Positions 24,983 to 35,288 of a DNA stretch of 64,000 bases are shown in pieces (the first letter of the stretch is position 1; each line of letters starts with the position of its first letter). The notes under the pieces were generated by a model. The model saw only the letters and a program-made list of their open reading frames with translations. It was not told the origin of the DNA and searched no databases. Source of the DNA: Betaproteobacteria bacterium (GTDB lineage Bacteria > Pseudomonadota > Gammaproteobacteria > Burkholderiales > Burkholderiaceae). The position numbers and the translations under genes are program-made. The DNA lies in the NCBI GenBank assembly GCA_947453825.1, contig CANGHN010000006.1, forward strand, positions 22,648-86,647, in the 5' to 3' direction.

Positions 24983-25867
24983 ATGAAATCAACTCTTCCG
25001 ACTTCCATACAGATCCCTAAGGTACTGACCATTGCTGGCTCAGACAGCGGTGGTGGGGCTGGCCTTCAGGCTGATCTCAAGGTGGTTACCGCTTTAGGTG
25101 GCTATGGGATGTCTGTGATTACTGCCATCACAGCTCAAAACACCCTTGGCGTTACACGTATTCAAGATGTTGATTTAGATGTGGTCGAAGCCCAAATTGA
25201 TGCTGTCTTGCTTGATATTGGCGTTGATATTGTCAAGATTGGCATGCTAGCTAGTCCAGAAATTGTGCATACAGTTGCAAAAGCATTACGTCGTCATGGG
25301 GTAAAGCGGATTGTTTTGGATCCAGTATTACGCGCTACATCCGGCGCGAGCTTGGGGGGAGATGACACTGCGCAAGCGATCATATCGGAGCTTTTTCCAA
25401 TAGCAACATTAATTACCCCGAATATGGATGAAGCATCTTTGCTCTTGGGTAAAGAGATTGGTGGCGCAACTGATTTCAAATGGGCCGCAGAAGAGTTGTT
25501 GGCCATGGGTCCTCAGGCAGTATTGATCAAGGGTGGGCATCTAGATACAAGGCATACCCAGATTACTGACTATTTACTGTGGCGCACTATGGAAGATGGC
25601 CTTGAGGTTGTGCAGTCAAAAGAATTTAAGCACTATCGTGTCAATACTTCGAATACTCATGGCACTGGTTGCTCATTAGCATCGGCAATTGCCACGTATT
25701 TAGCTGATGGCCATGACCTAAGTCATGCGGTAGCCAAAGCCATTGCTTATGTAGAGGCTGGCTTAGAGGCTGGACGATTCTTGAGTATTGGCGAAGGCCC
25801 TGGGCCTTTGTGGCATATGCATGATTTTTATCCGACCGCCTTATTGGATGAAAAAGACAAATACTAG
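24983..25867 (+). CDS. thiD: Hydroxymethylpyrimidine/phosphomethylpyrimidine kinase
   Basis: 294 aa. Phosphorylates HMP and HMP-P to the diphosphate used by ThiE. Signatures: VLTIAGSDSGGGAGLQADLK (substrate/nucleotide loop, about residue 15), LITPNMDEASLLLG, VLIKGGH and the anion-hole motif NTSNTHGTGCSLASAIA with the catalytic region. Slightly longer than E. coli ThiD. It is divergent from tRNA-Asn and convergent with thiE, so it lies next to, but outside, the riboswitch-controlled thi operon. Confidence 0.95.
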   Translation: MKSTLPTSIQIPKVLTIAGSDSGGGAGLQADLKVVTALGGYGMSVITAITAQNTLGVTRIQDVDLDVVEAQIDAVLLDIGVDIVKIGMLASPEIVHTVAKALRRHGVKRIVLDPVLRATSGASLGGDDTAQAIISELFPIATLITPNMDEASLLLGKEIGGATDFKWAAEELLAMGPQAVLIKGGHLDTRHTQITDYLLWRTMEDGLEVVQSKEFKHYRVNTSNTHGTGCSLASAIATYLADGHDLSHAVAKAIAYVEAGLEAGRFLSIGEGPGPLWHMHDFYPTALLDEKDKY

Positions 25868-25888
25868 TATGTTGGCGAAATTTAAGAC

Positions 25889-26815
25889 TTAAGCTTGCAT
25901 CAATTTTTGTAAATGTTTTACTGCTGCCTTGGGGTCTTTGGCCTGTATGATTGCGCGCACAACGGCTACTGATCCAACACCACTTTTTGCAACTGCACGA
26001 ATACTATCTTGGTCAATGCCGCCAATAGCCACTAGGGGATAGTGACTCATGAGCTTAGTGTATTGATACAGTCTACCCAACCCTTGGGGAGCAGTCTGCA
26101 TCTTCTTAAGATTGGTTGGAAAGACGGCCCCCATAGCAATATAGCTTGGACAAAAGCGATCTGCATAAACCATTTCAGCATAGCCATGCGTGCTTAAACC
26201 AAGACGTAGGCCAGCATCTCGAATAGCGTCTAAATCTGCCGTTTCTACATCTTCTTGACCTAAATGCACGCCATAGGCACCAGCATCAATTGCCTCATCC
26301 CAATAGTCATTGATAAAGAGTAGTGTCTTACTGTCTTTAGTTGCCGCCACCGATTCTTTGATTTGCTTTCTGATTTTGCTCACGTCATCTGATTTAAAGC
26401 GTAGCTGTACTGTAGGTAGCTCAGCATCAACCATGCGTTTTACCCAGTCGGCATCAGGCATCACCCCATAGAGTCCTAAGCGCTTAGGACATTCTGGAAA
26501 GGCGTTTGGATTCATATTACGAGTCCAAGGAAGTAGATCAAAGTACTCTGGTCTATTGGGCCACTTTTGGACATTAAATCCACCATCGCGCACAGCCATT
26601 CGTGACCAAGCTTTTCCTAGCACCTTGGCATCAGATTCAATAAATCCCATATTGATAGCAGCCAGAGCCCCAGCAAGCTCGTAATGGTCTGCTGCTGCTT
26701 CATTATCGATTCTTGGAGGCGGATGTTGAGCGCTAAATTGTGGAAGGAGAATGTCAAGATCTTCGTTGCGATGGGCGGCAACTATTTGATCAGCAAGATC
26801 GCGTATCAGACTCAT
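25889..26815 (-). CDS. thiE: Thiamine-phosphate synthase with N-terminal extension
   Basis: About 308 aa starting at ATG 26815 (MSLIRDLADQIVAAHRN); the longer TTG form would overlap thiG. The C-terminal ~200 residues are ThiE: LGLYGVMPDADWVKRMVDAELPTVQLRFK, NDYWDEAIDAGAYGVHLGQED, GLSTHG, YIAMGAVFPTNLKK and PLVAIGGI. Together these couple HMP-PP and thiazole phosphate. The first ~110 residues (PPPRIDNEAAADHYELAGALAAINMG and onward) are an extra domain absent from E. coli ThiE (211 aa). Last gene of the thiC-O-S-G-E operon. Confidence 0.9.
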   Translation of the reverse strand: MSLIRDLADQIVAAHRNEDLDILLPQFSAQHPPPRIDNEAAADHYELAGALAAINMGFIESDAKVLGKAWSRMAVRDGGFNVQKWPNRPEYFDLLPWTRNMNPNAFPECPKRLGLYGVMPDADWVKRMVDAELPTVQLRFKSDDVSKIRKQIKESVAATKDSKTLLFINDYWDEAIDAGAYGVHLGQEDVETADLDAIRDAGLRLGLSTHGYAEMVYADRFCPSYIAMGAVFPTNLKKMQTAPQGLGRLYQYTKLMSHYPLVAIGGIDQDSIRAVAKSGVGSVAVVRAIIQAKDPKAAVKHLQKLMQA

Positions 26816-26834
26816 GGTTTCTGTCTGCCGAACA

Positions 26835-27656
26835 CTATGAAGTTTGATGCCAAAAAGGGGTGCCAACCAAAGGCGTACTCGCTTGAGCAGATTCTTGAGG
26901 TTTCATGGCGCCAGAAAGATAGGCGGCTCGACCAGCATCAACAGCCATTGCAAAGGCCTTAGCCATGACCACTGGATCTTCAGCAAGGGCAACCGCGGTA
27001 TTAAGCAATACACCATCAAATCCCCACTCCATCACGCTACACGCATGAGATGGTAGGCCAAGGCCTGCATCTACTAGCAAGGGCACCTTTAAGCGATCTC
27101 GCAGTAGCTTCATGGCATAGGGATTGAGTGGACCTTGTCCAGTGCCAATAGGGGCTGCCCAGGGCATGACCGCTTGGCAGCCAACATCAACGAGTCGTTG
27201 GCACAAAATCAGATCTTCAGTGCAGTACGGTAGAACCTTAAAGCCATCTTTAATCAATGTTTCGGTAGTTTGCACTAAACGTAAAGTATCTGGTTGTAAG
27301 GTGTAATCGTCACCAATCAGCTCTAACTTGATCCAATCCGTTTCAAATACTTCGCGGGCCATTTGAGCGGTAGTGATGACTTCTTGTGGACTATGGCAAC
27401 CCGCAGTATTGGGTAGCACTGGAACTGCCATTTTTTTTAAAAGATCCCAAAAGCCGCTATGTGCCTCAGTTGTCGAGGTGCCTTGGCGCCGCAAACTTAC
27501 AGTGATCATCGCTGGATGAGAGGCCTGCACTGCATTTTCTAAAACTTGGGGTGATGGATAACGTGATGTCCCTAGTAATAGTCGACTAGAAAAGCTCTCA
27601 CCATAAAGTACAAGCGCATCAGCGCTATTGAGATGGTTTGGTAGTGGTGCTGTCAT
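26835..27656 (-). CDS. thiG: Thiazole synthase
   Basis: 273 aa TIM barrel that forms the thiazole phosphate ring from deoxyxylulose-5-phosphate, ThiS-thiocarboxylate and dehydroglycine. Visible motifs: [32 protein letters not shown] (Schiff-base lysine) and [32 protein letters not shown]. It sits 13 bases after thiS and 19 bases before thiE, its normal partners. Confidence 0.95.
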   Translation of the reverse strand: MTAPLPNHLNSADALVLYGESFSSRLLLGTSRYPSPQVLENAVQASHPAMITVSLRRQGTSTTEAHSGFWDLLKKMAVPVLPNTAGCHSPQEVITTAQMAREVFETDWIKLELIGDDYTLQPDTLRLVQTTETLIKDGFKVLPYCTEDLILCQRLVDVGCQAVMPWAAPIGTGQGPLNPYAMKLLRDRLKVPLLVDAGLGLPSHACSVMEWGFDGVLLNTAVALAEDPVVMAKAFAMAVDAGRAAYLSGAMKPQESAQASTPLVGTPFWHQTS

Positions 27657-27669
27657 GATGTGTCGCGTC

Positions 27670-27867
27670 TTAACCGCCTGTTACAGGAGCAATGACTTCT
27701 ACTTGGTCATTCTCGTTCAGTAGATATTCCGCATGTTTTGTTTTCGGAACAAAGCTTAAATTCACCGCAACTGCATAAGGGGGCTTGGCAGCAATTAAAG
27801 CCAGCGCATCAGAGACCATGCTCTGATTGGGAAGGTCGTATTCCACTTGATTGACGATTACACGCAT
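27670..27867 (-). CDS. thiS: Sulfur carrier protein ThiS
   Basis: 65 aa ubiquitin-fold carrier ending in the required diglycine (VIAPVTGG). After adenylation and thiocarboxylation it donates sulfur to ThiG. The N-terminus [22 protein letters not shown] and [13 protein letters not shown] are typical. It begins 10 bases before the thiO stop, so the two are translationally coupled. The ThiF/ThiI-type activators are not in the window. Confidence 0.94.
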   Translation of the reverse strand: MRVIVNQVEYDLPNQSMVSDALALIAAKPPYAVAVNLSFVPKTKHAEYLLNENDQVEVIAPVTGG

Positions 27868-29009
27868 GCTGTAGCCTCTACATTCCCAGTCTCATTGGTG
27901 ATATTGAAGCCCAGTTCCAAGGCGGTATTACTGACGCCTTCGCCCAAAATTTCCAGAGCACAATCTAATACTGCTGGAGCAATCATAAAACCATGACGAT
28001 ATAAACCATTGATCATCATCAAATCGGCCAGACCATGATCTTTACGAGTTCTAATTTCCGGAAGATTATTTTTCAGTGTGGGGCGACATTGAGTCGACAT
28101 CTCCAGAATACGAGCCTCAGCAAAACCACTATGAACTGTATAAACTGCACTGAGTAATTCCATTGCAGAGCGTACACTCATTTCAGACAGATCATCCGAT
28201 TCAATTTCTGTCGCACCAACTACATAGACATCATTTTCTTTTGGAGCAATGTAGATTGGGTACCTAGGGTGAATCAGGCGGGTAGGGCGGCGTAGCTTAA
28301 CCTCTGGGGCATATAGCCGCACAACTTCACCACGAACCCCTCGCAGGGTATTTTGTTTGGTATTCATCGACCAGGCTGCTTTGGCCCCAGTGCCGCGACA
28401 ATCAATGACGCGCTGATAGCCAACATCCTTGCGAAGATTATCGAGATTAACGACAGCATTCCAATGACAATTAACTTGCGTACTTTTTAACTCTATTAAC
28501 AATGCATCTAGTAGCTGGCGATTATCTAATTGCCCTTCATTTGGTAAAAACAGGCCTTGAGTGAAGCGGTCTGCAACAGCAGGCTCAATTTCTTGTAGAG
28601 CATCGTGGCCAAGGGTTTTTGGCGCAGTGAGGAGTGCATTATTGCGACAGTTTCTTTCTAAATGTGCATGAAAACGCTCGGCCTCACTAGCATCTTGTCG
28701 ATGCCACAAAATCAAGGTACCGTCTTGCTGAAAAAAAACCGGTGCAGAAAGTTCGGCAAGCAATTGCTTCCAGCGTGGCAAGCTATGAAGACCCATGCGC
28801 ACGACAGAATCTTCTGTAATTGCGGATTCAGCTAAAGGGGCTAGCATGGCTGCGGCAATGCGAGCAGCAGAGCTACTAGCATCAGAGTTGCCTTGATCAA
28901 ATAAATCAACCTGAGCACCTCGCTTTGCAAGTGCTACCGCCAGGAGTCGACCCATGAGGCCGGCACCGACGATAGCGTACTTATTTTGCGATGGAGAATG
29001 CACGGTCAC
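27858..29009 (-). CDS. thiO: Glycine oxidase ThiO
   Basis: 383 aa FAD-dependent amine oxidase of the DAO fold. It starts with the dinucleotide-binding motif YAIVGAGLMGRLLAVALAKRGAQVDLFD. Further on lie the FAD/substrate segments GLFLPNEGQLDNRQLLDALL, CRGTGAKAAW and GLYRHGFMIAPAVLDCA. It makes dehydroglycine for the aerobic-type thiazole pathway, in place of the radical ThiH. It lies between thiC (14-base gap) and thiS (overlap). Confidence 0.93.
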   Translation of the reverse strand: MTVHSPSQNKYAIVGAGLMGRLLAVALAKRGAQVDLFDQGNSDASSSAARIAAAMLAPLAESAITEDSVVRMGLHSLPRWKQLLAELSAPVFFQQDGTLILWHRQDASEAERFHAHLERNCRNNALLTAPKTLGHDALQEIEPAVADRFTQGLFLPNEGQLDNRQLLDALLIELKSTQVNCHWNAVVNLDNLRKDVGYQRVIDCRGTGAKAAWSMNTKQNTLRGVRGEVVRLYAPEVKLRRPTRLIHPRYPIYIAPKENDVYVVGATEIESDDLSEMSVRSAMELLSAVYTVHSGFAEARILEMSTQCRPTLKNNLPEIRTRKDHGLADLMMINGLYRHGFMIAPAVLDCALEILGEGVSNTALELGFNITNETGNVEATACV

Positions 29010-29023
29010 TTGAGATAACTCGC

Positions 29024-30992
<1,969 letters not shown>

Positions 30993-31010
30993 GAAACCGG
31001 GTGTCGGTCT

Positions 31011-31108
31011 GATGTAACTTCCCACGCCAGCATTACCTGGATCGGGTTCTAGGGTCTTTCTCAGCGCCTCATTGCTTTATCCGCTTTAGAGGGCACCCCT
31101 GTTTCATC
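31011..31108 (-). promoter_or_regulatory. TPP riboswitch (THI element) controlling thiC
   Basis: On the minus strand the conserved core is clear: CAGGGGTGCC, GCGCTGAGAAAGACCC, GAACCCGATCCAGGTAATG and GCTGGCGTGGGAA. The closing helix P1 can be read as GAUGAAAC (31101-31108) with GUUACAUC (31011-31018), one A-A mismatch. TPP binding should stabilise P1 and repress the thiC-O-S-G-E operon. Confidence 0.96.
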
Positions 31109-31131
31109 CTTAATTGAATTTAACCATGAAA

Positions 31132-31159
31132 CCCATACTTGCTGCATGACCCCAGTCAA
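31132..31159 (-). promoter_or_regulatory. Candidate promoter for the thiC riboswitch transcript
   Basis: On the minus strand TTGACT (31154-31159) and TATGGG (31132-31137) are spaced by 16 bases. The start point would fall just before the first base of the riboswitch. The -10 is weak (three matches), so this is a moderate prediction. Confidence 0.4.
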
Positions 31160-31182
31160 TTCAGGGCAAGGCGGGTAGCCCT

Positions 31183-32016
31183 CTATTTATTGCGGCGCAA
31201 TATAAAGTCAGCTGTGACAAAAGCAGCATCGCTGGTAAATTCATCGGCCAAGATTCTGGCGGCGGCTTCAGCGAGGGTAATTTCAATAAAACTACTGACT
31301 TCGCCATCATGGTTTGTGGGTACAAAATGGTCTGCCAATTCAAGGTCGTAGATGAAGAGCAGCTCATCATGAAAGCCTCTACTAGGTATTGGTCGACGCA
31401 TATGAATGCGACCAACAGGTTCAATTTCTTCAGCGAGTTGACCCGGAACGCCCGCTTCCTCCCAAAGTTCGCGACGTGCACAAACCCATGGAGTTTCATC
31501 GGTAGTAATTCCGCCAGCAGCAATATTGTCTAGTTTGCCTGGGTCGGTCGATTTAGTATCACTACGCCTACCGAGCCAGAGCATTCCTGATGGTGTATAG
31601 CCGTTGATGTGGGTCGCCATGCTCCGCAAGCCAAAGGTTCTAAACGCGGCTCGCTCCAAGTGAAAGTATTGATGGCCATAATGATCTAGCCATGCAAAGT
31701 CCTCATTGCGCCAGCCCGAAATATAACCGCCAAGACGCATCCTGTTAGCCAGTATGGCAAGGCGCAGGGATAAGTCTCTTGGCTTACTAATCAAGACACC
31801 AAGTTGGTCGTCGCTGATTGAAATATTCGGTATAGGATCTTTTTCTAAAGATTCTTTAAGGTAAGGAATAAATTCGGGATTAAGATGACCAATAGTTTGA
31901 TTCTCAGTACGGCCTGCCAGTAGGCGAATAGGTAAAAAATCTGGTGGGGCCGATCTGGAAGTGTTTTGCAACATCTCTTCCAGGGCGGCTAAAGTACTGG
32001 TGGAAAGCGTATTCAT
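31183..32016 (-). CDS. DUF4743/NUDIX hydrolase (Tnr3-like)
   Basis: About 277 aa from ATG 32016 (MNTLSTSTLAALEEML); the track's extension has no support. The N-terminal domain of about 120 aa is followed by the Nudix box GGITTDETPWVCARRELWEEAG (G and REL-EEAG conserved). The combination matches the DUF4743-NUDIX proteins related to the yeast Tnr3 Nudix domain, shown to hydrolyse damaged (oxo/oxy) thiamine diphosphates. Location immediately upstream of the thiC riboswitch operon and beside a ThDP enzyme strongly fits that role. It is divergent from the ThDP enzyme with 22 bases between starts. Confidence 0.85.
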   Translation of the reverse strand: MNTLSTSTLAALEEMLQNTSRSAPPDFLPIRLLAGRTENQTIGHLNPEFIPYLKESLEKDPIPNISISDDQLGVLISKPRDLSLRLAILANRMRLGGYISGWRNEDFAWLDHYGHQYFHLERAAFRTFGLRSMATHINGYTPSGMLWLGRRSDTKSTDPGKLDNIAAGGITTDETPWVCARRELWEEAGVPGQLAEEIEPVGRIHMRRPIPSRGFHDELLFIYDLELADHFVPTNHDGEVSSFIEITLAEAAARILADEFTSDAAFVTADFILRRNK

Positions 32017-32038
32017 GAGGAAAGTGTAAGAGAAAACA

Positions 32039-33694
32039 ATGGAGACATCCAAAAAAATTATGCATGGCGGACAAATATTGGCCAATGCACTTGTTAGGCA
32101 GGGCGTAGATACTGCCTTTGGCGTGCCGGGTGAGAGCTTTCTGCCACTACTAGATGGTTTGGTAGATCATGAACAGTTTCGCTTTATTACTTGCCGCCAA
32201 GAGGGTGGCGCAGCTTATATGGCAGAGGCCTATGCAAAGTTAACGGGTAAGCCTGGCGTAGTGATGGTGACCCGCGGACCTGGTGCCTCGAATGCCATGG
32301 TAGGCATTCATACCGCCTATCAAGACTCTACCCCTATGGTCTTGCTGGTTGGCCAAGTTGGTACTGATATGGTGGAGCGTGAAGCCTTTCAAGAAATTGA
32401 CTATCGACGCATGTATTCAGAATGTGCAAAGTGGGTTGGAAGTATTGATCGGGTTGACCGCATTGATGAGTTTGTTTCCCATGCCTTTCATGTTGCTCAA
32501 TCTGGCCGCAAGGGGCCGGTTGTGCTGGCATTACCAGAAGATGTTTTATATCTGACTGATGAGGAAAAGCCTACAGCCGCTGCCCATATTGTTCAGCCAG
32601 GTCTTGATCGAGATGTATTTGCTAAAGCGATGCAGCAATTTACGACTGCAAAAAATCCCATAGTCTTGGCTGGTGGCGGCAATTGGAATAGTGTAGCTTG
32701 TGACCATTTACGAACTTGGGCCAATCGTGAAGGCGTACCGGTAGCAACGAGTTTTCGCTCACAAGATTTAATTGATAACCAAGACCTCTGTTATGCAGGT
32801 GATTTAGGTATCGGCGCCAATCCTGCGCTCGTCAAGCGCATTCAAGATGCTGATGTTTTGTTAGTGATTGGTGAGCGCTTGGGAGAGATGACGACAGCTG
32901 GGTACAGCATATTAAAACCCCCAGCATCCAAGCATGTCTTGATTCATGTGCTTTCAGGACCAGAGGAACTCGGCCGTGTTTATCGACCTGATTTTGCAAT
33001 TAACTGTAGCCCAGAAAATTTTTGCAAAGCATTAGTCGATATCAAGATGGATTCGCGCCACCAGTCTTCTCAGAAAGAAGCGCATGCTCAATACTTAGCA
33101 TTTTCTGCGCCAATTTCGGTTCAGGGTAATTTGCAATTGGCTGAAATTATGGCCTCTTTGCCAAATTCCATACCCCGTAATGCTATTTTGACCAATGGTG
33201 CTGGAAATTTTGCAACTTGGCTACATCGTTTTTATCCCTATGGTGGATTTAAGAGTCAGCTTGCACCGGCGAATGGATCGATGGGCTACGGTTTACCTGC
33301 TGCTATTGCAGCGAAGATAGCCGATCCGGATAGGGTGGCGATTGCGGTATGCGGTGATGGCGACTTTATGATGAATTGCCAAGAGTTAGCTACAGCTGTT
33401 CGATACGAGGCTTACCCTATTGTTTTTGTCATCAACAATGGCATGCTTGGAACAATACGCATGCATCAAGAACGTGAATTTACCAAACGGGTAATGGGTA
33501 CAGGCCTAACAAATCCTGATTTTGTGAAGTTTGCAGATAGCTTTGGCATGCCAGGATTTAGAGTTAACAGCACTGCAGAATTCACTCCAGCCTTTACTAA
33601 AGCCTTGGCAAGCAAACGTGGTGGCTTGATTGAATTAATTCTGGACCCAGAAGTTATTTCACCAACCAAGGTGCTCTCTAAGCTCGGCAAGTAG
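32039..33694 (+). CDS. Thiamine-diphosphate-dependent enzyme (acetolactate synthase-like)
   Basis: 551 aa with the three-domain ThDP fold: N-terminal PYR domain with catalytic Glu (FITCRQEGGAAYMAEAYAK, about residue 56), central domain, and the ThDP motif AVCGDGDFMMNCQELATAVRYEAYPIVFVINNG (about residues 435-466). It resembles acetolactate synthase large subunits, but no regulatory subunit (ilvN) is present. Alternatives are benzoylformate decarboxylase-like or other 2-oxoacid enzymes. It is divergent from the NUDIX gene of thiamine-damage control; a stem-loop follows it. Confidence 0.87.
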   Translation: METSKKIMHGGQILANALVRQGVDTAFGVPGESFLPLLDGLVDHEQFRFITCRQEGGAAYMAEAYAKLTGKPGVVMVTRGPGASNAMVGIHTAYQDSTPMVLLVGQVGTDMVEREAFQEIDYRRMYSECAKWVGSIDRVDRIDEFVSHAFHVAQSGRKGPVVLALPEDVLYLTDEEKPTAAAHIVQPGLDRDVFAKAMQQFTTAKNPIVLAGGGNWNSVACDHLRTWANREGVPVATSFRSQDLIDNQDLCYAGDLGIGANPALVKRIQDADVLLVIGERLGEMTTAGYSILKPPASKHVLIHVLSGPEELGRVYRPDFAINCSPENFCKALVDIKMDSRHQSSQKEAHAQYLAFSAPISVQGNLQLAEIMASLPNSIPRNAILTNGAGNFATWLHRFYPYGGFKSQLAPANGSMGYGLPAAIAAKIADPDRVAIAVCGDGDFMMNCQELATAVRYEAYPIVFVINNGMLGTIRMHQEREFTKRVMGTGLTNPDFVKFADSFGMPGFRVNSTAEFTPAFTKALASKRGGLIELILDPEVISPTKVLSKLGK

Positions 33695-33703
33695 ACAAGA
33701 AGG

Positions 33704-33731
33704 ATTAGGGGGAGTCTTAGCTCCCCCTAAT
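33704..33731. terminator. Stem-loop between convergent genes
   Basis: ATTAGGGGGAG and CTCCCCCTAAT make a perfect 11-bp stem with loop TCTTAG, 10 bases after the ThDP-enzyme stop and 21 bases before the convergent Bug receptor stop. There is no clear T-tract on either strand, so it may be a terminator of reduced strength or an RNA-stabilising 3' end. Confidence 0.6.
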
Positions 33732-33751
33732 GTGTTTAACTAGATTGTGAG

Positions 33752-34774
33752 TTAGTCAACCTTGGCGCCAGAATCTTTGACGACCTTAGTCCACTTTGCA
33801 ATTTCACCTTTAATAAAGGCAGAAAATTGGGCTGGCGTATTGCCAACCGGCTGCGCGCCCATCGCCAAGTATTTCTCTTTGACTGCTGGGCTATTAATTG
33901 CAGCCATCAATTCAGCGCTATCTTTGTTGAGCACATCTGCAGGCATATTTGCTGGCCCCACAATTCCAAACCAAGAAGTTGCTTCATAACCAGGCAAATT
34001 AGCTGCCTCAGCAATCGTTGGTAAATCTGGAAATGCGGGTGAGCGTTTTGCACTAGTAACGGCAAGCGCCTTTAAGCGACCTGCACGAATATAGTTGATT
34101 GATGATGGTAGGTTATCAAACATGATATCCACGTTGCCAGCCATCAAATCCGTTACAGCAGGTGGACTTCCCTTATATGGTAGGTGCACCATATAGGTTT
34201 TAGTCATCGATTTAAATAGTTCCCCAGCCATATGGATCGATGTTCCATTACCGCTAGAAGCCATATTGACCTTGCCAGGATACTTTTTTGCATAGGCAAT
34301 TAAGTCATTGACACTATTAATATTATTCTTGGCTGCAAATTCAGGATTGAGGACCAAGACGTTGGGCAACTCAGCTGCAAGAGTGATTGGCGTGAAGTCT
34401 TTGATAGGGTCATAAGGTAATTTTCCGCCACCTTGTGTGTACAAGGGCAGGTTGATTCCATGAGTTCCAACTGAAGCCATCAACCAGGTGTAACCATCGG
34501 GCGCAGATTTTGCAACAACTTCGGCACCAATGTTGCCACCTGCACCTGGTTTGTTATCAATCACCACATTCCATTTGCTTGTATTTGAAAGCTCGCTCTG
34601 AATGGGGCGAGCAATGTTATCCGTAGCTCCGCCTGCCGGAAAAGGAACCACCAAACGAATTGGCTTGTTCGGATAAGTAGTTTGTGCAACAGCCATTCTT
34701 GAAGGAGTGCCGAGCGCACAAGCAGCAATGAATGATCCAAGGCAAAGGGTCAGATAGCGACGTTCTAGTTTCAT
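33752..34774 (-). CDS. Tripartite tricarboxylate transporter (Bug-type) substrate-binding receptor
   Basis: About 340 aa from ATG 34774 ([22 protein letters not shown]), supported by TGGAGA upstream; the longer ORF start is unsupported. Signal peptide, then [24 protein letters not shown], the Bug-family opening, [26 protein letters not shown] and the [22 protein letters not shown] segment that lines the ligand cleft. No TctAB genes adjacent, so another orphan receptor, distinct in sequence from the one at 1-2 kb. Substrate unknown. Confidence 0.9.
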   Translation of the reverse strand: MKLERRYLTLCLGSFIAACALGTPSRMAVAQTTYPNKPIRLVVPFPAGGATDNIARPIQSELSNTSKWNVVIDNKPGAGGNIGAEVVAKSAPDGYTWLMASVGTHGINLPLYTQGGGKLPYDPIKDFTPITLAAELPNVLVLNPEFAAKNNINSVNDLIAYAKKYPGKVNMASSGNGTSIHMAGELFKSMTKTYMVHLPYKGSPPAVTDLMAGNVDIMFDNLPSSINYIRAGRLKALAVTSAKRSPAFPDLPTIAEAANLPGYEATSWFGIVGPANMPADVLNKDSAELMAAINSPAVKEKYLAMGAQPVGNTPAQFSAFIKGEIAKWTKVVKDSGAKVD

Positions 34775-34871
34775 GGGGTCTCCAGTGACATCTTCTAGCA
34801 CAAATTCAGGTGCCAGAGATACTTTTTTTGTATTCAACACAATGTAAACCATTTTGAAGCACTTTGTCATA

Positions 34872-34892
34872 AATGCTTAACAATTAAGCATT
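34872..34892. repeat. Perfect 9-bp inverted repeat upstream of the Bug receptor gene
   Basis: AATGCTTAA-CAA-TTAAGCATT, about 100 bases upstream of the receptor ATG. It lies in the 202-base gap to tRNA-Arg. It may be an operator for the receptor gene or a weak end structure of the tRNA-Arg transcript; there is no T-run. Confidence 0.5.
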
Positions 34893-34939
34893 CCAGCTCG
34901 CTCTTTATAAATCTATGACTTACGAAATATTTTGTCGAT

Positions 34940-34962
34940 TTATCCACAAGGCCTGTGGATAA
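34940..34962. promoter_or_regulatory. Head-to-head pair of perfect DnaA-box sequences
   Basis: TTATCCACA (34940-34948) and its inverted copy TGTGGATAA (34954-34962) are separated by AGGCC. Both match the strong DnaA box consensus at all nine positions. The pair lies 14 bases from the tRNA-Arg 3' end. It could bind DnaA, or act only as an RNA hairpin; no other perfect box was noticed in the window. Confidence 0.5.
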
Positions 34963-34976
34963 GTTTGATATCTTTG

Positions 34977-35051
34977 TGGTCCCGCCGACAGGAATCGAAC
35001 CTGTATCCCACGCTTAGGAGGCATGTGCACTATCCATTGTGCTACGGCGAG
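34977..35051 (-). tRNA. tRNA-Arg (CCU)
   Basis: Minus strand, 75 nt including CCA. Acceptor CTCGCCG pairs with CGGCGGG (one U-G wobble at the second pair), D-arm GCAC...GTGC, anticodon loop CTCCTAA giving CCU, T-arm ACAGGTTCGATTCCTGT. It starts with C rather than the usual G. It reads rare AGG codons. Confidence 0.97.
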
Positions 35052-35104
35052 AGTGAGTTTGATTTAGAACTGCGCTAAACAAATAATCATTCTAAAGTTT
35101 GTTA

Positions 35105-35278
35105 TTACCAGCCACATAAAGCCCAAACTTGATTCGTCAAAGCCACCATCATGTCAGGCGCATAGTATGCTGAAAATACCAACAATAGAGTAACGCTTAT
35201 TGCAAGATATAAGAGCCATTGGCTAATAGACGAACGGGAAATTCGTTTTGGGCATTTGACGGTTGGGGACTTTTGCAT
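35105..35278 (-). CDS. Small (57-aa) single-pass membrane protein
   Basis: Below the track cutoff. The ORF starts MQKSPTVKCPKRISRSS, a basic cytoplasmic-type N-terminus, then one hydrophobic helix QWLLYLAISVTLLLVFSAYY (about residues 20-39), and ends ALTNQVWALCGW. Two cysteines. It begins 10 bases after the MFS transporter stop with a modest SD (GAGAAG), so it is probably the third gene of the CoA-transferase/MFS unit. I do not recognise a family; it could assist the transporter. Confidence 0.55.
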   Translation of the reverse strand: MQKSPTVKCPKRISRSSISQWLLYLAISVTLLLVFSAYYAPDMMVALTNQVWALCGW

Positions 35279-35288
35279 GACTTCTCAC

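Noticed and set aside
26815-26866. Longer thiE start at TTG 26866 overlapping thiG.
   Set aside because: No SD, would overlap thiG by 32 bases; ATG 26815 is in frame and just downstream.
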